A stretch of 34,765 bases of DNA from Candidatus Daviesbacteria bacterium RIFCSPLOWO2_01_FULL_39_12 (GCA_001776905.1 MFDM01000017.1:1-34765), one strand, 5' to 3'. Counted from the stretch's first letter, positions 13,558 to 21,995 are shown. Notes: generated from the letters alone by a model not told the origin. Numbers and translations are program-made.

Positions 13558-14160
13558 ATGGCTGAATTTATTAATAAACCTCCTCCTGAAGAGGCTACTC
13601 ATGGGCTTACCGGAGAGGAAAAATATATATCAGTACTGATTGCCAGATTACCTGCTTTCTATTCTATGGCAGAGGGTAAGTCACCGCTGGAAAGCACTAA
13701 TTTGCTGAATGGTTGTTTTAAAAAAGTAGTACCACCTATCTTAAGTCACAAGGGCAGAGTTGACCAATATGTAGTTTCTGTAGTCCCCGCTGTTGTGGCC
13801 AGATTTGGTGCTCCAATACCAATAGTAGAACGCAGAATTGTTGAGGCTGTAGCCGCTGCGCTGGAAATCGGGCAGATCATGAAAGAGGCAAGTCTACCTG
13901 TTACTCTGACCGTGAACAGAGGTCTGGCTTATGTAGGTAATATCGGCACCGAAGACAGAATACAATATACAATTGTAGGTCCAATGGTTAATGAGGCGTT
14001 TAGTATGTCTGCCAGGCAAAAACCTGATACCATTATTGTCATGGGCCGGAAAATTGAAGAAGATACGGAAGTCTTAAGTCTGATACAAAAAAGTGCTCTT
14101 GCTATAAATTTGAGGCCGTTGTGGGATGAGCCTGGGCCTGCTTATCAATTAACTATTTAA
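13558..14160 (+). CDS. Degenerate class III nucleotidyl-cyclase-fold protein (predicted inactive)
   Basis: 200 residues. Residues about 22-160 align with the cyclase homology domain: YISVLIARLPAF (normally VLFADLVGF), LLNGCFKKVVPPILSHKGRV, VDQYVVSVVPAV (normally VDKFIGDAVMAV), FGAPIP and VGNIGTEDRIQYTIVGPMVN (normally GNIGSEDRxDYTVIGDxVN). Both metal-binding Asp positions are replaced (Arg30 and Ser74), and the Asp of the Ile-Gly-Asp turn is Pro142. Asn145 remains, but the usual downstream Arg is not evident. The fold signature is strong, so cyclic-nucleotide synthesis is unlikely and a regulatory or scaffold role is inferred. A strong promoter (13519-13547) drives it. It converges with mutM, overlapping by four bases. 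No TM segment or sensor domain is attached. Confidence 0.75.
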   Translation: MAEFINKPPPEEATHGLTGEEKYISVLIARLPAFYSMAEGKSPLESTNLLNGCFKKVVPPILSHKGRVDQYVVSVVPAVVARFGAPIPIVERRIVEAVAAALEIGQIMKEASLPVTLTVNRGLAYVGNIGTEDRIQYTIVGPMVNEAFSMSARQKPDTIIVMGRKIEEDTEVLSLIQKSALAINLRPLWDEPGPAYQLTI

Positions 14161-15011
14161 CTTTGGCATCTTGGGCAAAAATAGGTGCCGCGACCACCCA
14201 GAGTAATCTTTTTAATTTCTGTTTTGCAGACTTTACAGGGATGTTTATCTCTCCAATAAACCTTGGCATAATCTAAAAAATAACCTTTGTGGCCTTCGGG
14301 ATCTACAAAATGGGCTCTGGTAGAACCTCCATGCTTTATGCCATTTTTGATCACCTTGATCACCCCTTTATGGATGGCTTTAAATTCCCCATCTCCCAAA
14401 TCTCCCACTTTGGTTCTTGGATCCAGCTTAGCATCAAAACAGGCCTCGTTGGAGTAAATATTCCCCACTCCAGAAACCACAGACTGATCCATGATGGCTA
14501 CTTTTATTGGCATAGACTTATGTTTTAAAAGATTTTGTTTCAGAATCTGCCAGGTGAAACTTTTCTCCAAGGGTTCGGGGCCTAGTTTCTCAAATAACTT
14601 GTTACTTGTTACTTGTGCCTTGTTACTTACTCGTATCCAGCCAAACTTCCGCTGATCATTAAAATATAAATGTGACCCATCGGAAAAAGAAAAAATCACT
14701 CTGGTATGGGAATTCGGCATTTTCCCTAACATATCTTCTGTGGGATGTCCGCCTATGAAACGCCCACCATCCTCATAAATTAGCTGACCACTCATCTTTA
14801 AATGAAAAAGTAAAATTGTCTGATCTTCTGACAACTCAACTCCCAACATCTTGGCTTTTCTCCAAATATCCACCACTTTTTTACCTTCCACCTGATTAGG
14901 ATTCCCTATAAAAGATTTAGGCGAATTAACTTGCACCTTGGTAATCCTTAACCCTAAAATTTTCTTTTGTAAACCTAACTTGATAGTTTCTACCTCAGGA
15001 AGCTCAGGCAT
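14157..15011 (-). CDS. mutM: Formamidopyrimidine-DNA glycosylase
   Basis: 284 residues, normal size. Removes oxidised purines such as 8-oxoguanine and cuts the abasic site. It begins MPELPEVET, where Pro2 is the nucleophile and Glu3 catalytic. The catalytic Lys region (WRKAKML, Lys54) and the H2TH region (SGVGNIYSNEACFDAKLDP) are present. The C-terminal zinc finger is Cys259-x2-Cys262 ... Cys279-x2-Cys282 with the DNA-binding Arg274. A simple repeat (GTAACAA-type) encodes VSNKAQVTSNK at about residues 128-138 in a surface loop. The start has an extended -10 TGA-TAAAAT (15018-15026) six bases upstream. The TGA of this element is also the mltG stop codon. Confidence 0.95.
   Translation of the reverse strand: MPELPEVETIKLGLQKKILGLRITKVQVNSPKSFIGNPNQVEGKKVVDIWRKAKMLGVELSEDQTILLFHLKMSGQLIYEDGGRFIGGHPTEDMLGKMPNSHTRVIFSFSDGSHLYFNDQRKFGWIRVSNKAQVTSNKLFEKLGPEPLEKSFTWQILKQNLLKHKSMPIKVAIMDQSVVSGVGNIYSNEACFDAKLDPRTKVGDLGDGEFKAIHKGVIKVIKNGIKHGGSTRAHFVDPEGHKGYFLDYAKVYWRDKHPCKVCKTEIKKITLGGRGTYFCPRCQS
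14595..14629. repeat. GTTACTT tandem repeat inside mutM
   Basis: Several imperfect TTGTTACTTG-type units (GTAACAAG on the coding strand), in frame, encoding the Ser-Asn-Lys/Val-Thr-Ser-Asn-Lys loop of MutM. It looks like a simple-sequence expansion in a tolerant loop. Confidence 0.75.
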
Positions 15012-15023
15012 ATCAGTATTTTA

Positions 15024-15998
15024 TCATGGGCTATTGGCCACATTTTGGTTGTGTTCTTCTAGAGTTTTAGCATAATAAGAATTACCTTTTGAATCATGAT
15101 AATAATATAGATAAGGGGTAGACGGATCGGCATTTGCAACAGCTGTAATTGATGCCAAGCCCGGATTACTAATTGGGGTAGGTGGTAAACCTTTATATAG
15201 ATAAGTATTATACGGCGATACTATTTTTAAATCTTCACGAGTTAGATGTCTTTTCCACCAGGATTTTTCTGCCGCCTGATATCCCAAAGCATACTGGATA
15301 GTAGCATCGGCATTTAAACCCATATCAATTTTTAATCTTCTTAAAAGTATTGACGCCACTTCTGTTCTTGCTTTATCAGACCTGGCCTCTCTTTCCACAA
15401 TGGATGCCAAAATTATCCCCTCATCATCAGTTAAACCCTGCAGTCTAATCTTTGCCCGCAATTCTTCTGAGTATTTTAGATTGAAGGTATCTCTTAATTT
15501 CTTAACAACTTGTTCGGCTGTAACTTCTTCCGGAAAAAGATAAGTGTCAGGAAACATATAACCTTCTTTTGCTAACTGTAAAAATTCTGAATTCTGCTCG
15601 CTTCGCGAAGCGAGAATTCTGAACTGCGAATTTAATTTTTCTGCCATTTCCTCTACTCTTAATCCTTCAACTAAAGTAATCCATTGTTCAGCTGGCTTGG
15701 AGCTGAGGATATTAACAATTTCATCAGCGGTCATATCAGGGGATAGTTTAAATCTGCCTGCTGAAATTTTAGATGATAAACCTTTTATCCTGATGTACCA
15801 GGAAAAAGCAAAAGCTGAGCGGATTAATTTTTCCTCCTCTAATTGTTTTGCTATCTGGGAAACACTTTTACCCTTTTCTATTGTGACGGCTCTTGCTACT
15901 TTTTCAGAAGAAACTGATTTTAGTTGACTACCCCACCAACCGATACATATAATCGTTATAATAATTATAACTGTTATAATAGTTATACTTTTTTTCAC
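15024..15998 (-). CDS. mltG: Endolytic murein transglycosylase MltG (YceG-like)
   Basis: 324 residues, GTG start overlapping the ruvX stop (GTGA). A single N-terminal TM helix (residues about 5-23) is followed by a LysM-like region and the YceG catalytic domain. The catalytic Glu is expected at residue 202 in ILASIVEREA. The later NADATIQYALGY, SPYNTYLYKGLPPTPISNPG and the C-terminal YYHDSKGNSYYAKTLEEHN motif are all diagnostic. It cleaves nascent glycan strands and so limits their length. Residues about 127-137 (RILASRSEQN) come from an 18-base perfect palindrome plus flanks inserted in frame. It sits in an envelope-related run with sortase and the PilM/baseplate-like gene. Confidence 0.93.
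   Translation of the reverse strand: MKKSITIITVIIIITIICIGWWGSQLKSVSSEKVARAVTIEKGKSVSQIAKQLEEEKLIRSAFAFSWYIRIKGLSSKISAGRFKLSPDMTADEIVNILSSKPAEQWITLVEGLRVEEMAEKLNSQFRILASRSEQNSEFLQLAKEGYMFPDTYLFPEEVTAEQVVKKLRDTFNLKYSEELRAKIRLQGLTDDEGIILASIVEREARSDKARTEVASILLRRLKIDMGLNADATIQYALGYQAAEKSWWKRHLTREDLKIVSPYNTYLYKGLPPTPISNPGLASITAVANADPSTPYLYYYHDSKGNSYYAKTLEEHNQNVANSP
15597..15614. repeat. Perfect 18-base palindrome inserted in mltG
   Basis: CTCGCTTCGCGAAGCGAG, flanked on both sides by GAATTCTG-like sequence (15589-15596 and 15614-15621), which could be a target duplication. The frame is kept. The GC-rich GCTTCG/CGAAGC core also appears in the pnp tail elements. Confidence 0.85.
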
Positions 15999-16372
15999 CT
16001 TTGGTCCAACCAGTTTTGTAAGATTATGGCAGCTGCCATATCATCACTAATTTTTCTTTTTTGTTTGGGAATATTTAACTCGATCATCTTTTGGATGGCT
16101 TGATAGGAAGACAGTGTCTCGTCAACACCTACTACTTCAAATCCTTTCTTTCTTAAAGTATTTATAAATCCTACCACTGTTTGTCCTATTTTACCTTCCG
16201 GTAATCCCACTACCACTTTATCAAAATCCCCATCTCTGATTATTTTTTCAATCTTTTCAGAAGCATCTTTTAGGGATTGCACCTCAACCACTTTCCAGGC
16301 AGATGCCAAACTTCCTTCGGATATTGCCAGCCCCACTCTTTTTAACCCAAAATCTATCCCTAAGTATTTCAT
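15995..16372 (-). CDS. ruvX: Putative pre-16S rRNA nuclease / Holliday junction resolvase-like YqgF
   Basis: 125 residues from the ATG at 16372, which shares its A with the sortase TGA stop (TGATG); a TTG one codon upstream is less likely. RNase-H-like fold: MKYLGIDFGLKRVGLAIS carries the first catalytic Asp (residue 7). VVVGLPEG, VVGVDETLSSYQA (second acidic residue) and DDMAAAIILQNWL (third acidic cluster) complete the family pattern. YqgF homologues process the 5' end of 16S rRNA and may act in recombination or transcription. Coupled to sortase upstream and mltG downstream; the yqgF-mltG linkage is frequent in bacteria. Confidence 0.92.
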   Translation of the reverse strand: MKYLGIDFGLKRVGLAISEGSLASAWKVVEVQSLKDASEKIEKIIRDGDFDKVVVGLPEGKIGQTVVGFINTLRKKGFEVVGVDETLSSYQAIQKMIELNIPKQKRKISDDMAAAIILQNWLDQR

Positions 16373-17010
16373 CAAACCATTTTACCTAAAACCACCAATC
16401 TTTTAAAATTTAATCCGGGTGGGACACAGGTCATCAAGGATATGTATCTGCCTACTGTATCCGGAGGATTTATGACAGATAGATCTGAAGGCTTAACTAC
16501 TTTCAGCTCAATCACTTCATAGACAAATTCACTCCCGCCTGCCTCAACTAAAATCTTGTCTCCTTTTTTTAAATCCTGTAACTTGGCAAATGGAGCATCT
16601 TTGATATCTTTAAAAAAATTTATGGCAGAATGACCCGAGATAAAAACATTGCCTTTTTCTCCTGGTAGGGCTGTTCCGGGAAGATGAGCCAAGCCCCTTG
16701 TTAAATCATTACTGTCAACCAAAACTTCCTTTTTATTAAGCTTAAGTTTGGGGATTGTCAGCTTAAACTCCACATAATTGGGCGGATTTTTTCTTTGGGC
16801 AGAAGATACAAAATAGGAAAAATTATCACTATTGGTAATGGTCACTCCTAAGACATTACTGCTTCTTGAGGTGGTAGGGCTAATCAGCTGGTTTTGATAC
16901 TTAATGCCTGTTTCCCATATCTGGAAAGAGATAAAAGGCAAAATAATCTGCATCAGAAAAAATACTCCCAAGAAAAGAAAGCCTAAAGAAACAATCTTTA
17001 AGGAACTCAC
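16372..17010 (-). CDS. Sortase (class D/E-like transpeptidase)
   Basis: 212 residues, GTG start overlapping the upstream stop by four bases. A signal-anchor helix occupies residues about 5-28, then an exposed linker. The sortase barrel begins near residue 80 (YVEFKLTIPKLKL). His127 lies in FISGHS, Cys195 in SLMTCVPPG and Arg204 in FKRLVV, giving a complete His-Cys-Arg catalytic set. Sortases cleave LPxTG-type signals and attach proteins to the cell wall or to pilins. I saw no obvious LPxTG-like substrate in this window, so its clients lie elsewhere or use an unusual signal. Cotranscribed with the PilM/baseplate-like gene. Confidence 0.88.
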   Translation of the reverse strand: MSSLKIVSLGFLFLGVFFLMQIILPFISFQIWETGIKYQNQLISPTTSRSSNVLGVTITNSDNFSYFVSSAQRKNPPNYVEFKLTIPKLKLNKKEVLVDSNDLTRGLAHLPGTALPGEKGNVFISGHSAINFFKDIKDAPFAKLQDLKKGDKILVEAGGSEFVYEVIELKVVKPSDLSVINPPDTVGRYISLMTCVPPGLNFKRLVVLGKMV

Positions 17011-19196
17011 TTAAAACCGACCTCCAAGTTAATATTTTTCTCAAAAAAGGGTACTATCTGTAGAATTTGCGGCAGTGGCGGAGAAATAGTAATCTCAGCA
17101 TCTAAAATATTGTCTAGCTCTTTTAAAATCTCTACTGCTTGCCTTACTTGCCTGCCACGGATTCCCTTTTTAATTTTCTCTGTATCTAATTTAGGAATTA
17201 GTTTTGCCTTAAAACGCGCCAGAAATATTAACCTACCATCATCCTCCAGTTTCGACACATCTGATTGAGTTTCGCTGTCTTGTAAACTAAATTCATATCC
17301 CTGGGGTACTTCCGTTGTGACCAACTGGGAAACGATCTGTTTTAAATCCTTGTCATCAAAGGCAGTTCCTTTAAAATTGACAGTCAGATTTAAAGAAAAT
17401 TCAGTAGCTTGATCGTTGATATTTTTGGAAAAGCTTTTTTTGACAACTTGCTCCGATAAAGCCTCCTCCAAAACCTTTTTATCCGGTAATTTTCCCTGCA
17501 ATTTTTGCTGGGCCTGTTTTCTCAAATTTGAAACCACCTGAGCCAACAATTTTTTCTGATCAGTATCAGATACAACCGTCACTTTTTTGGATGTCCCTCC
17601 GGAAAAATTACCTTCTGATTTTGCGCTTAGCTGATCTGAAGATAAGTTGGCAAAGTTTAAGTCTGTACCAGAGGGTAAATTACCTTCAGCCCCAATATTT
17701 TGAGCCACCACCTCGGCAGTAGCTTTGCCATAGGTGCCATCTTCCGCTGAACGGGAGGCAATACTGACAGTTGTATCAAGGATAAACTTTAATCCGGAGG
17801 GTGCTGTCAGGATAGTGCCTTTTGATAATTTTTTCTCCTGGTCAGTTTTATTTCTGATGGCTACCACTCCTTTGGCCGGATCTCCTATTTCCTTTGTACC
17901 TGAAGCTGAGCCCTTATCACTACCTGATATTTCTGTCTCGACAATTTGGCCGGGGATAATCTTTTTATCCTGATCGGCAGTTTTTTGTTTAGGATCAGCC
18001 GTAATTTCAGAGTGTTTTTCTAAAATCTTTGGTTCAACAAACACTTTAATTTGTGCTTTCGGCACAAAAAGATATGCTACCACTCCCCCTAAAATGATCA
18101 GCATGACGATTGTTAAAAAGAAAATTTTCCTACCGCCTCTTGGTATAAATTTGGTTGATAATAAACTTGCCCAGATCTTAATGGGATAACGGCGTTCATC
18201 TTTCTGCGGCATTATTGCTTTCTGTTCATGACCTATATCATCTACTTCCTCATCTTCCTTCAGCTCCTCAGCCACTGTGATCTCCTTTTCTCCTGCTGAC
18301 ACATCACCTACCACAAATCCAATATTGGGGGTTTCCTCTTTCTCATGGTCAACAGTTTGGTCCTCTGCCACTTCCTCCAAAGATCTGGTCATGGTGGCTG
18401 CTTTAGGTTTGGAGGTAAAAATTACATTATTGTTTATTTCAAAACCGCCGGCAAAACAAATGCTGTTAATTTCAATATCCTCATCCAAAATCTCAATTTT
18501 TGGAAAATGTAAAAATGATAACTTGGACATCCACTGATAGGCCAGTAGTTCCCCTTTAATCTTTTCCAGCTTGCCAAAATCTATCCCTGAAGCATAAATA
18601 AGTATCTTTGAAGGAAGAGTTTCAACCTGTGTAAAGGCCAGCAATGCTTTCTCAATATCTACGCCAATATTTGAGGTACGGGCCAACATTTTTGTTCCAT
18701 CCAACTTACCTGCTCTCGTCACTGTAACTGCCAGATGATTGCTTTCAATCCCGACTAAAATTGCGGTTGTTGGTACATTTTCCTGCTTCTCTAAAAAATG
18801 GACTAAAGCATGAGAGGTAGCTACATAAGCCATTGGCTGAAGTTCCAATTCCTTAACAGCACTTCTTAACAGGTTCAAATATTCCTCTTTTAAATCATCA
18901 TCCAAAAGCCAGGATTCTGGTACACCAAAAAGTATTTTTTCAACTACCAGTTGCCTGATTCCCAAAACTTTATCTAAAAGAGCATCTGTGGCGCTTACTA
19001 AATCTTCGGACTTATACTCGGCAGAGGCTGATTCTAAAACCTGCAGTTTCGTTCCCTCAAGATCCCATAGGGCAGCAGTTAGATGATCAGTCCCTATCTT
19101 TAAGGCAAAATAATATTGAGGCAACTCTTTTTTTTTGCCGAAAGGCAAATGGTTAGTTAATTTAGACAGAAGATCCATAAAAGATGTTGGTCCCAT
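17007..19196 (-). CDS. PilM-like actin fold fused to baseplate-J-like extracytoplasmic domain
   Basis: About 729 residues from the ATG at 19196. That start has an extended -10 TGC-TAAGAT (19202-19210) five bases upstream; a GTG at 19211 and an ATG at 19178 are alternatives. Residues about 25-270 resemble a PilM/FtsA actin-like ATPase (YYFALKIGTDHLTAALWDLE, ILVGIESNHLAVTV, SNIGVDIEKAL, FAGGFEI). An acidic linker follows. One TM helix is at about 356-378. The exterior part has a baseplate-J-like region (GVVAIRNKTDQEKKLSKGTIL..GNLPSGTDLNF..SGGTSKKV) and Lys/Gln-rich C-terminal repeats. Such PilM-TM-baseplate fusions recur in CPR genomes; a role in surface-structure assembly is inference. Overlaps the sortase gene. 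Confidence 0.7.
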   Translation of the reverse strand: MGPTSFMDLLSKLTNHLPFGKKKELPQYYFALKIGTDHLTAALWDLEGTKLQVLESASAEYKSEDLVSATDALLDKVLGIRQLVVEKILFGVPESWLLDDDLKEEYLNLLRSAVKELELQPMAYVATSHALVHFLEKQENVPTTAILVGIESNHLAVTVTRAGKLDGTKMLARTSNIGVDIEKALLAFTQVETLPSKILIYASGIDFGKLEKIKGELLAYQWMSKLSFLHFPKIEILDEDIEINSICFAGGFEINNNVIFTSKPKAATMTRSLEEVAEDQTVDHEKEETPNIGFVVGDVSAGEKEITVAEELKEDEEVDDIGHEQKAIMPQKDERRYPIKIWASLLSTKFIPRGGRKIFFLTIVMLIILGGVVAYLFVPKAQIKVFVEPKILEKHSEITADPKQKTADQDKKIIPGQIVETEISGSDKGSASGTKEIGDPAKGVVAIRNKTDQEKKLSKGTILTAPSGLKFILDTTVSIASRSAEDGTYGKATAEVVAQNIGAEGNLPSGTDLNFANLSSDQLSAKSEGNFSGGTSKKVTVVSDTDQKKLLAQVVSNLRKQAQQKLQGKLPDKKVLEEALSEQVVKKSFSKNINDQATEFSLNLTVNFKGTAFDDKDLKQIVSQLVTTEVPQGYEFSLQDSETQSDVSKLEDDGRLIFLARFKAKLIPKLDTEKIKKGIRGRQVRQAVEILKELDNILDAEITISPPLPQILQIVPFFEKNINLEVGFK

Positions 19197-19222
19197 AAAA
19201 TATCTTAGCACAATAGAAGAAC

Positions 19223-21118
19223 TTAAGTAAGCTGTGCTCTGATACGTCTTACTCCAAAAGACACTGCTTCCTCTTTGGTAATTTTGATCTTACCAATCAT
19301 TCCAGTATGTTCTATATGGGGCCCGCCACAAAATTCTAATGAATAGTACCCACCTCTGTCTCTTTGATCCAAGGCTTTAGGATCCAGTTGATAATCGGGA
19401 CCTACTCCATAAATTGAAACTTTATCTGCATATTTTTCATTAAATAAACCAATTGCATTCATTGCTTTGGCTTCCTCAAGTGGAATAATCATATGGTCCA
19501 CCCTTAGGTCCTGCTTTATTCTTTCATTCACCAAATCTTCCACCGCTTTTATTTCTTCACCAGTCATTTTTCTATCAAAAGAAAAATCAAACCTTAACCT
19601 GTCTGCCGTAATGTTGGAACCTTTCTGGAAAACTTGCGGCCCTAAAACATCCCTTAAGGCCTGATGCAAAAGATGGGTTGCTGTGTGATATTTGGTTACA
19701 ACTTCAGAATGATCTACCAACCCTCCTTTAAACATTCCGGCAGATGCAGTTCTGGATAATTCCCTGTGTTTCTCCATTGCCTCCTTCATAGTTTCTTCGT
19801 CAAACTCTAAACCCCATTCTTTCATGATCTCCTGTGAAATCTCAGGAGGCAAACCATATGTTTCATAAATTTTGAATACTTCATCTCCACTTATTCTAAG
19901 TTTATTACCTTCTATTATGTTTCCCTGTAGATTATCAGGATCTATTCCACCAAAAACTTTGGTATAAATTCTTTTCAGAGCTTTTCTTCCTTCATCTATA
20001 GTTTTTCTAAACTTATCCACTTCTTGAGTAATGATTTCATTAATTTGTGGGACATTTTTATCTATATGAGGGTATTGTTTTATATAAGGGGTTACTAAAT
20101 CTGCAAAGATATTTGATAACCATTCATCTCCTATCATTCCAAGTTTTCGTGATTGAACCATTGATCTACGAATCAAACGACGCAAAACATAACCTTGTTC
20201 CTTATTAGAAGGTTTTACTCCATCTCCTACCATGAAAATAGCTGCTCTTAAATGTTCAACAATAATTCTATACGGTCGCGGGTTAGTTTTATAATCAGGC
20301 GCGCTACTTTTTCTAATTGCCTCCAAAGATTTAATTGCATCAGCAAAAAAATCTGTTTGAAAGATATCTGGGTTGTTATTAGAGACAGCAGTTAATCTCT
20401 CAAGACCCCCTCCAAAATCTACATTGTTTTCAGTCAATTCTCTTAGCAATCCATCTGTCCGTTTTAGATATTGGATAAAAACAGAGTTGCCGATTTCTAA
20501 AAACCTGCCGCATTCACAATTGGGGTGGCACTCTTTACCATATTTTTCATCATGGGGGGTGCCAAAATCATAAAAAACCTCGCAGTCAGGTCCGCCAATT
20601 TCTCCTTCCGGCATTTTATCCGGTGGTCCTGATCTGGACCACCAGTTTTTATCTACTCCATAAAAGAAAATATGGTCATCATCAACTCCTAAACTTTTCC
20701 AAATTTCATATGATTCCATATCCTTTGGAACATCTCCGTCACCTTCAAAAACAGATACATATAATTTTTCTTTTGGCAGTCTCAATTCTTTTGTTAAAAA
20801 CTCAAAAAACCAGGGGATCTGTTCTTTTTTAGAATAATCTCCAAGTGACCAATTACCTAGCATCTCAAAAAAGGTGGTGTGTCTATTATCCCCAACTTCC
20901 TCAATATCTTCTGCCCGAAAACAGGGTTGAGAATTAACCAACCTTTTTCCTTCCGGATGCTCTTGGCCTAAAAGGTATGGAACCAAAGGTTGCATACCTG
21001 AGGAGGTAAAAAGAGTTGTGGGATCATTTTCAGGGACTAACTTTGCCGGAGCAATTTCCTTATGCCCCCTACCAACAAAAAACTTAATATATTTTTCTCT
21101 AATTTGTTTAGAATCCAT
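19223..21118 (-). CDS. alaS: Alanine--tRNA ligase lacking the C-terminal domain
   Basis: 631 residues against about 870 for typical bacterial AlaRS. The class II catalytic core is complete (FTSSGMQPLVPYLLGQEHP; motif 2 CFRAEDIEEVGDNRHTTFFE; FGGGLERL-like DFGGGLERLTAVSN), followed by the tRNA-recognition helices. The editing domain has its metal ligands His478, His482 (HTATH), Cys597 and His601 (CGGPH). The protein ends just after the editing domain (VSFGVRRIRAQLT), so the oligomerisation/C-Ala (DHHA1-like) domain is missing. No frameshifted remainder lies downstream. Start chosen from a promoter, CTGACA-17-TGT TACAAT (21125-21153), six bases before ATG. Confidence 0.93.
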   Translation of the reverse strand: MDSKQIREKYIKFFVGRGHKEIAPAKLVPENDPTTLFTSSGMQPLVPYLLGQEHPEGKRLVNSQPCFRAEDIEEVGDNRHTTFFEMLGNWSLGDYSKKEQIPWFFEFLTKELRLPKEKLYVSVFEGDGDVPKDMESYEIWKSLGVDDDHIFFYGVDKNWWSRSGPPDKMPEGEIGGPDCEVFYDFGTPHDEKYGKECHPNCECGRFLEIGNSVFIQYLKRTDGLLRELTENNVDFGGGLERLTAVSNNNPDIFQTDFFADAIKSLEAIRKSSAPDYKTNPRPYRIIVEHLRAAIFMVGDGVKPSNKEQGYVLRRLIRRSMVQSRKLGMIGDEWLSNIFADLVTPYIKQYPHIDKNVPQINEIITQEVDKFRKTIDEGRKALKRIYTKVFGGIDPDNLQGNIIEGNKLRISGDEVFKIYETYGLPPEISQEIMKEWGLEFDEETMKEAMEKHRELSRTASAGMFKGGLVDHSEVVTKYHTATHLLHQALRDVLGPQVFQKGSNITADRLRFDFSFDRKMTGEEIKAVEDLVNERIKQDLRVDHMIIPLEEAKAMNAIGLFNEKYADKVSIYGVGPDYQLDPKALDQRDRGGYYSLEFCGGPHIEHTGMIGKIKITKEEAVSFGVRRIRAQLT

Positions 21119-21124
21119 GAAGCT

Positions 21125-21153
21125 ATTGTAACAGGAAAGGAGAAAGCTGTCAG
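21125..21153 (-). promoter_or_regulatory. alaS promoter
   Basis: Minus strand: CTGACA (complement of 21148-21153), a 17-base spacer, TACAAT (complement of 21125-21130) with an upstream TGT extension. The ATG of alaS follows after six bases, so a leaderless mRNA is likely. The whole promoter fits in the 36-base gap after the anchored-protein gene. Confidence 0.75.
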
Positions 21154-21154
21154 C

Positions 21155-21982
21155 CTATTTTTTGATACATTTTCCACCTGCATCTGGATAATCTCCATCT
21201 AACTTACATCTATAACCTTCTGGACATTGATTTTCTGGCAAATTAGCCCCAATCCCTCCACAAAACCTACCTTCAGGATTTGTTGTATCTAAAAATTTAA
21301 AAGTAGAAAGCATTTGGTCAGTAGTTAATTCATAATAACCTTCTAATTGATTACCCTCATCATCCATACATTTTGTATTAATTATTTCTATTAAATAACC
21401 AGAATTATTTTTAGGTATTAACAATGACTCACTATTACATTTAGAATCTCCACTTTTGTATAAATATGCTTCTACTAAACTTTCTATTTTTTGTGGAGCA
21501 AATTCACTGACTTCCTTTGTTTTATCATGAACCCACTTTTTATTAGTAGAATCATAAATAAAAATAAATCCTCCAGAATTATCTATCAATTTATATTTAT
21601 TTAACTGATAAACATTGACTGTGACTATATTTGCCTTATTAATATGGAAGCTCTCTGCTGTTAAAGGGGTTACATCACCTTTAGGAGTATTAAATGTATT
21701 TTGGACAAATACATTTGGATATTTAAACTCAAATCCATATTCTTTATTTGTATATGTTTTCCAATTTGATGTTTCATCAGAAACTTGGGGACAGGCTGCA
21801 AATTCACAGTTTGGTCCCATTCTTCCAACAACTGATCCATCAGGACAAATTTTAGCATCAGCTGTACAGGCAATTTGCTTTGGCTGATTTAAATTTATTT
21901 TTCCAGAATATACTAAATATCCTCCAATTGCTGCGGCTATTATTAGAACTATTAATATAGGAGCAAATCCTTTGTAGTTCAC
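21155..21982 (-). CDS. KGF-anchored cysteine-rich surface protein, 275 aa
   Basis: GTG start at 21982 with a TATACC box (21990-21995) seven bases upstream; the interval resembles the promoter cassette of the paralogs at 8991 and 10409. Residues about 3-23 (YKGFAPILIVLIIAAAIGGY) form the anchor. Residues about 37-66 hold a Cys-rich CPDGSVVGRMGPNCEFAACP segment (four Cys). Then comes the NWKTYTNKEYGFEFKYPNVF motif shared with the paralogs. The C-terminus has a second Cys-rich module (FCGGIGANLPENQCPEGYRC..GGKC). Paired cysteines imply extracytoplasmic disulfides. Function unknown; protease-inhibitor-like or adhesive roles are possible. It lies directly after a retropepsin/DUF5678 pair on the same strand. 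Confidence 0.7.
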   Translation of the reverse strand: MNYKGFAPILIVLIIAAAIGGYLVYSGKINLNQPKQIACTADAKICPDGSVVGRMGPNCEFAACPQVSDETSNWKTYTNKEYGFEFKYPNVFVQNTFNTPKGDVTPLTAESFHINKANIVTVNVYQLNKYKLIDNSGGFIFIYDSTNKKWVHDKTKEVSEFAPQKIESLVEAYLYKSGDSKCNSESLLIPKNNSGYLIEIINTKCMDDEGNQLEGYYELTTDQMLSTFKFLDTTNPEGRFCGGIGANLPENQCPEGYRCKLDGDYPDAGGKCIKK

Positions 21983-21995
21983 AAGTTTTGGTATA

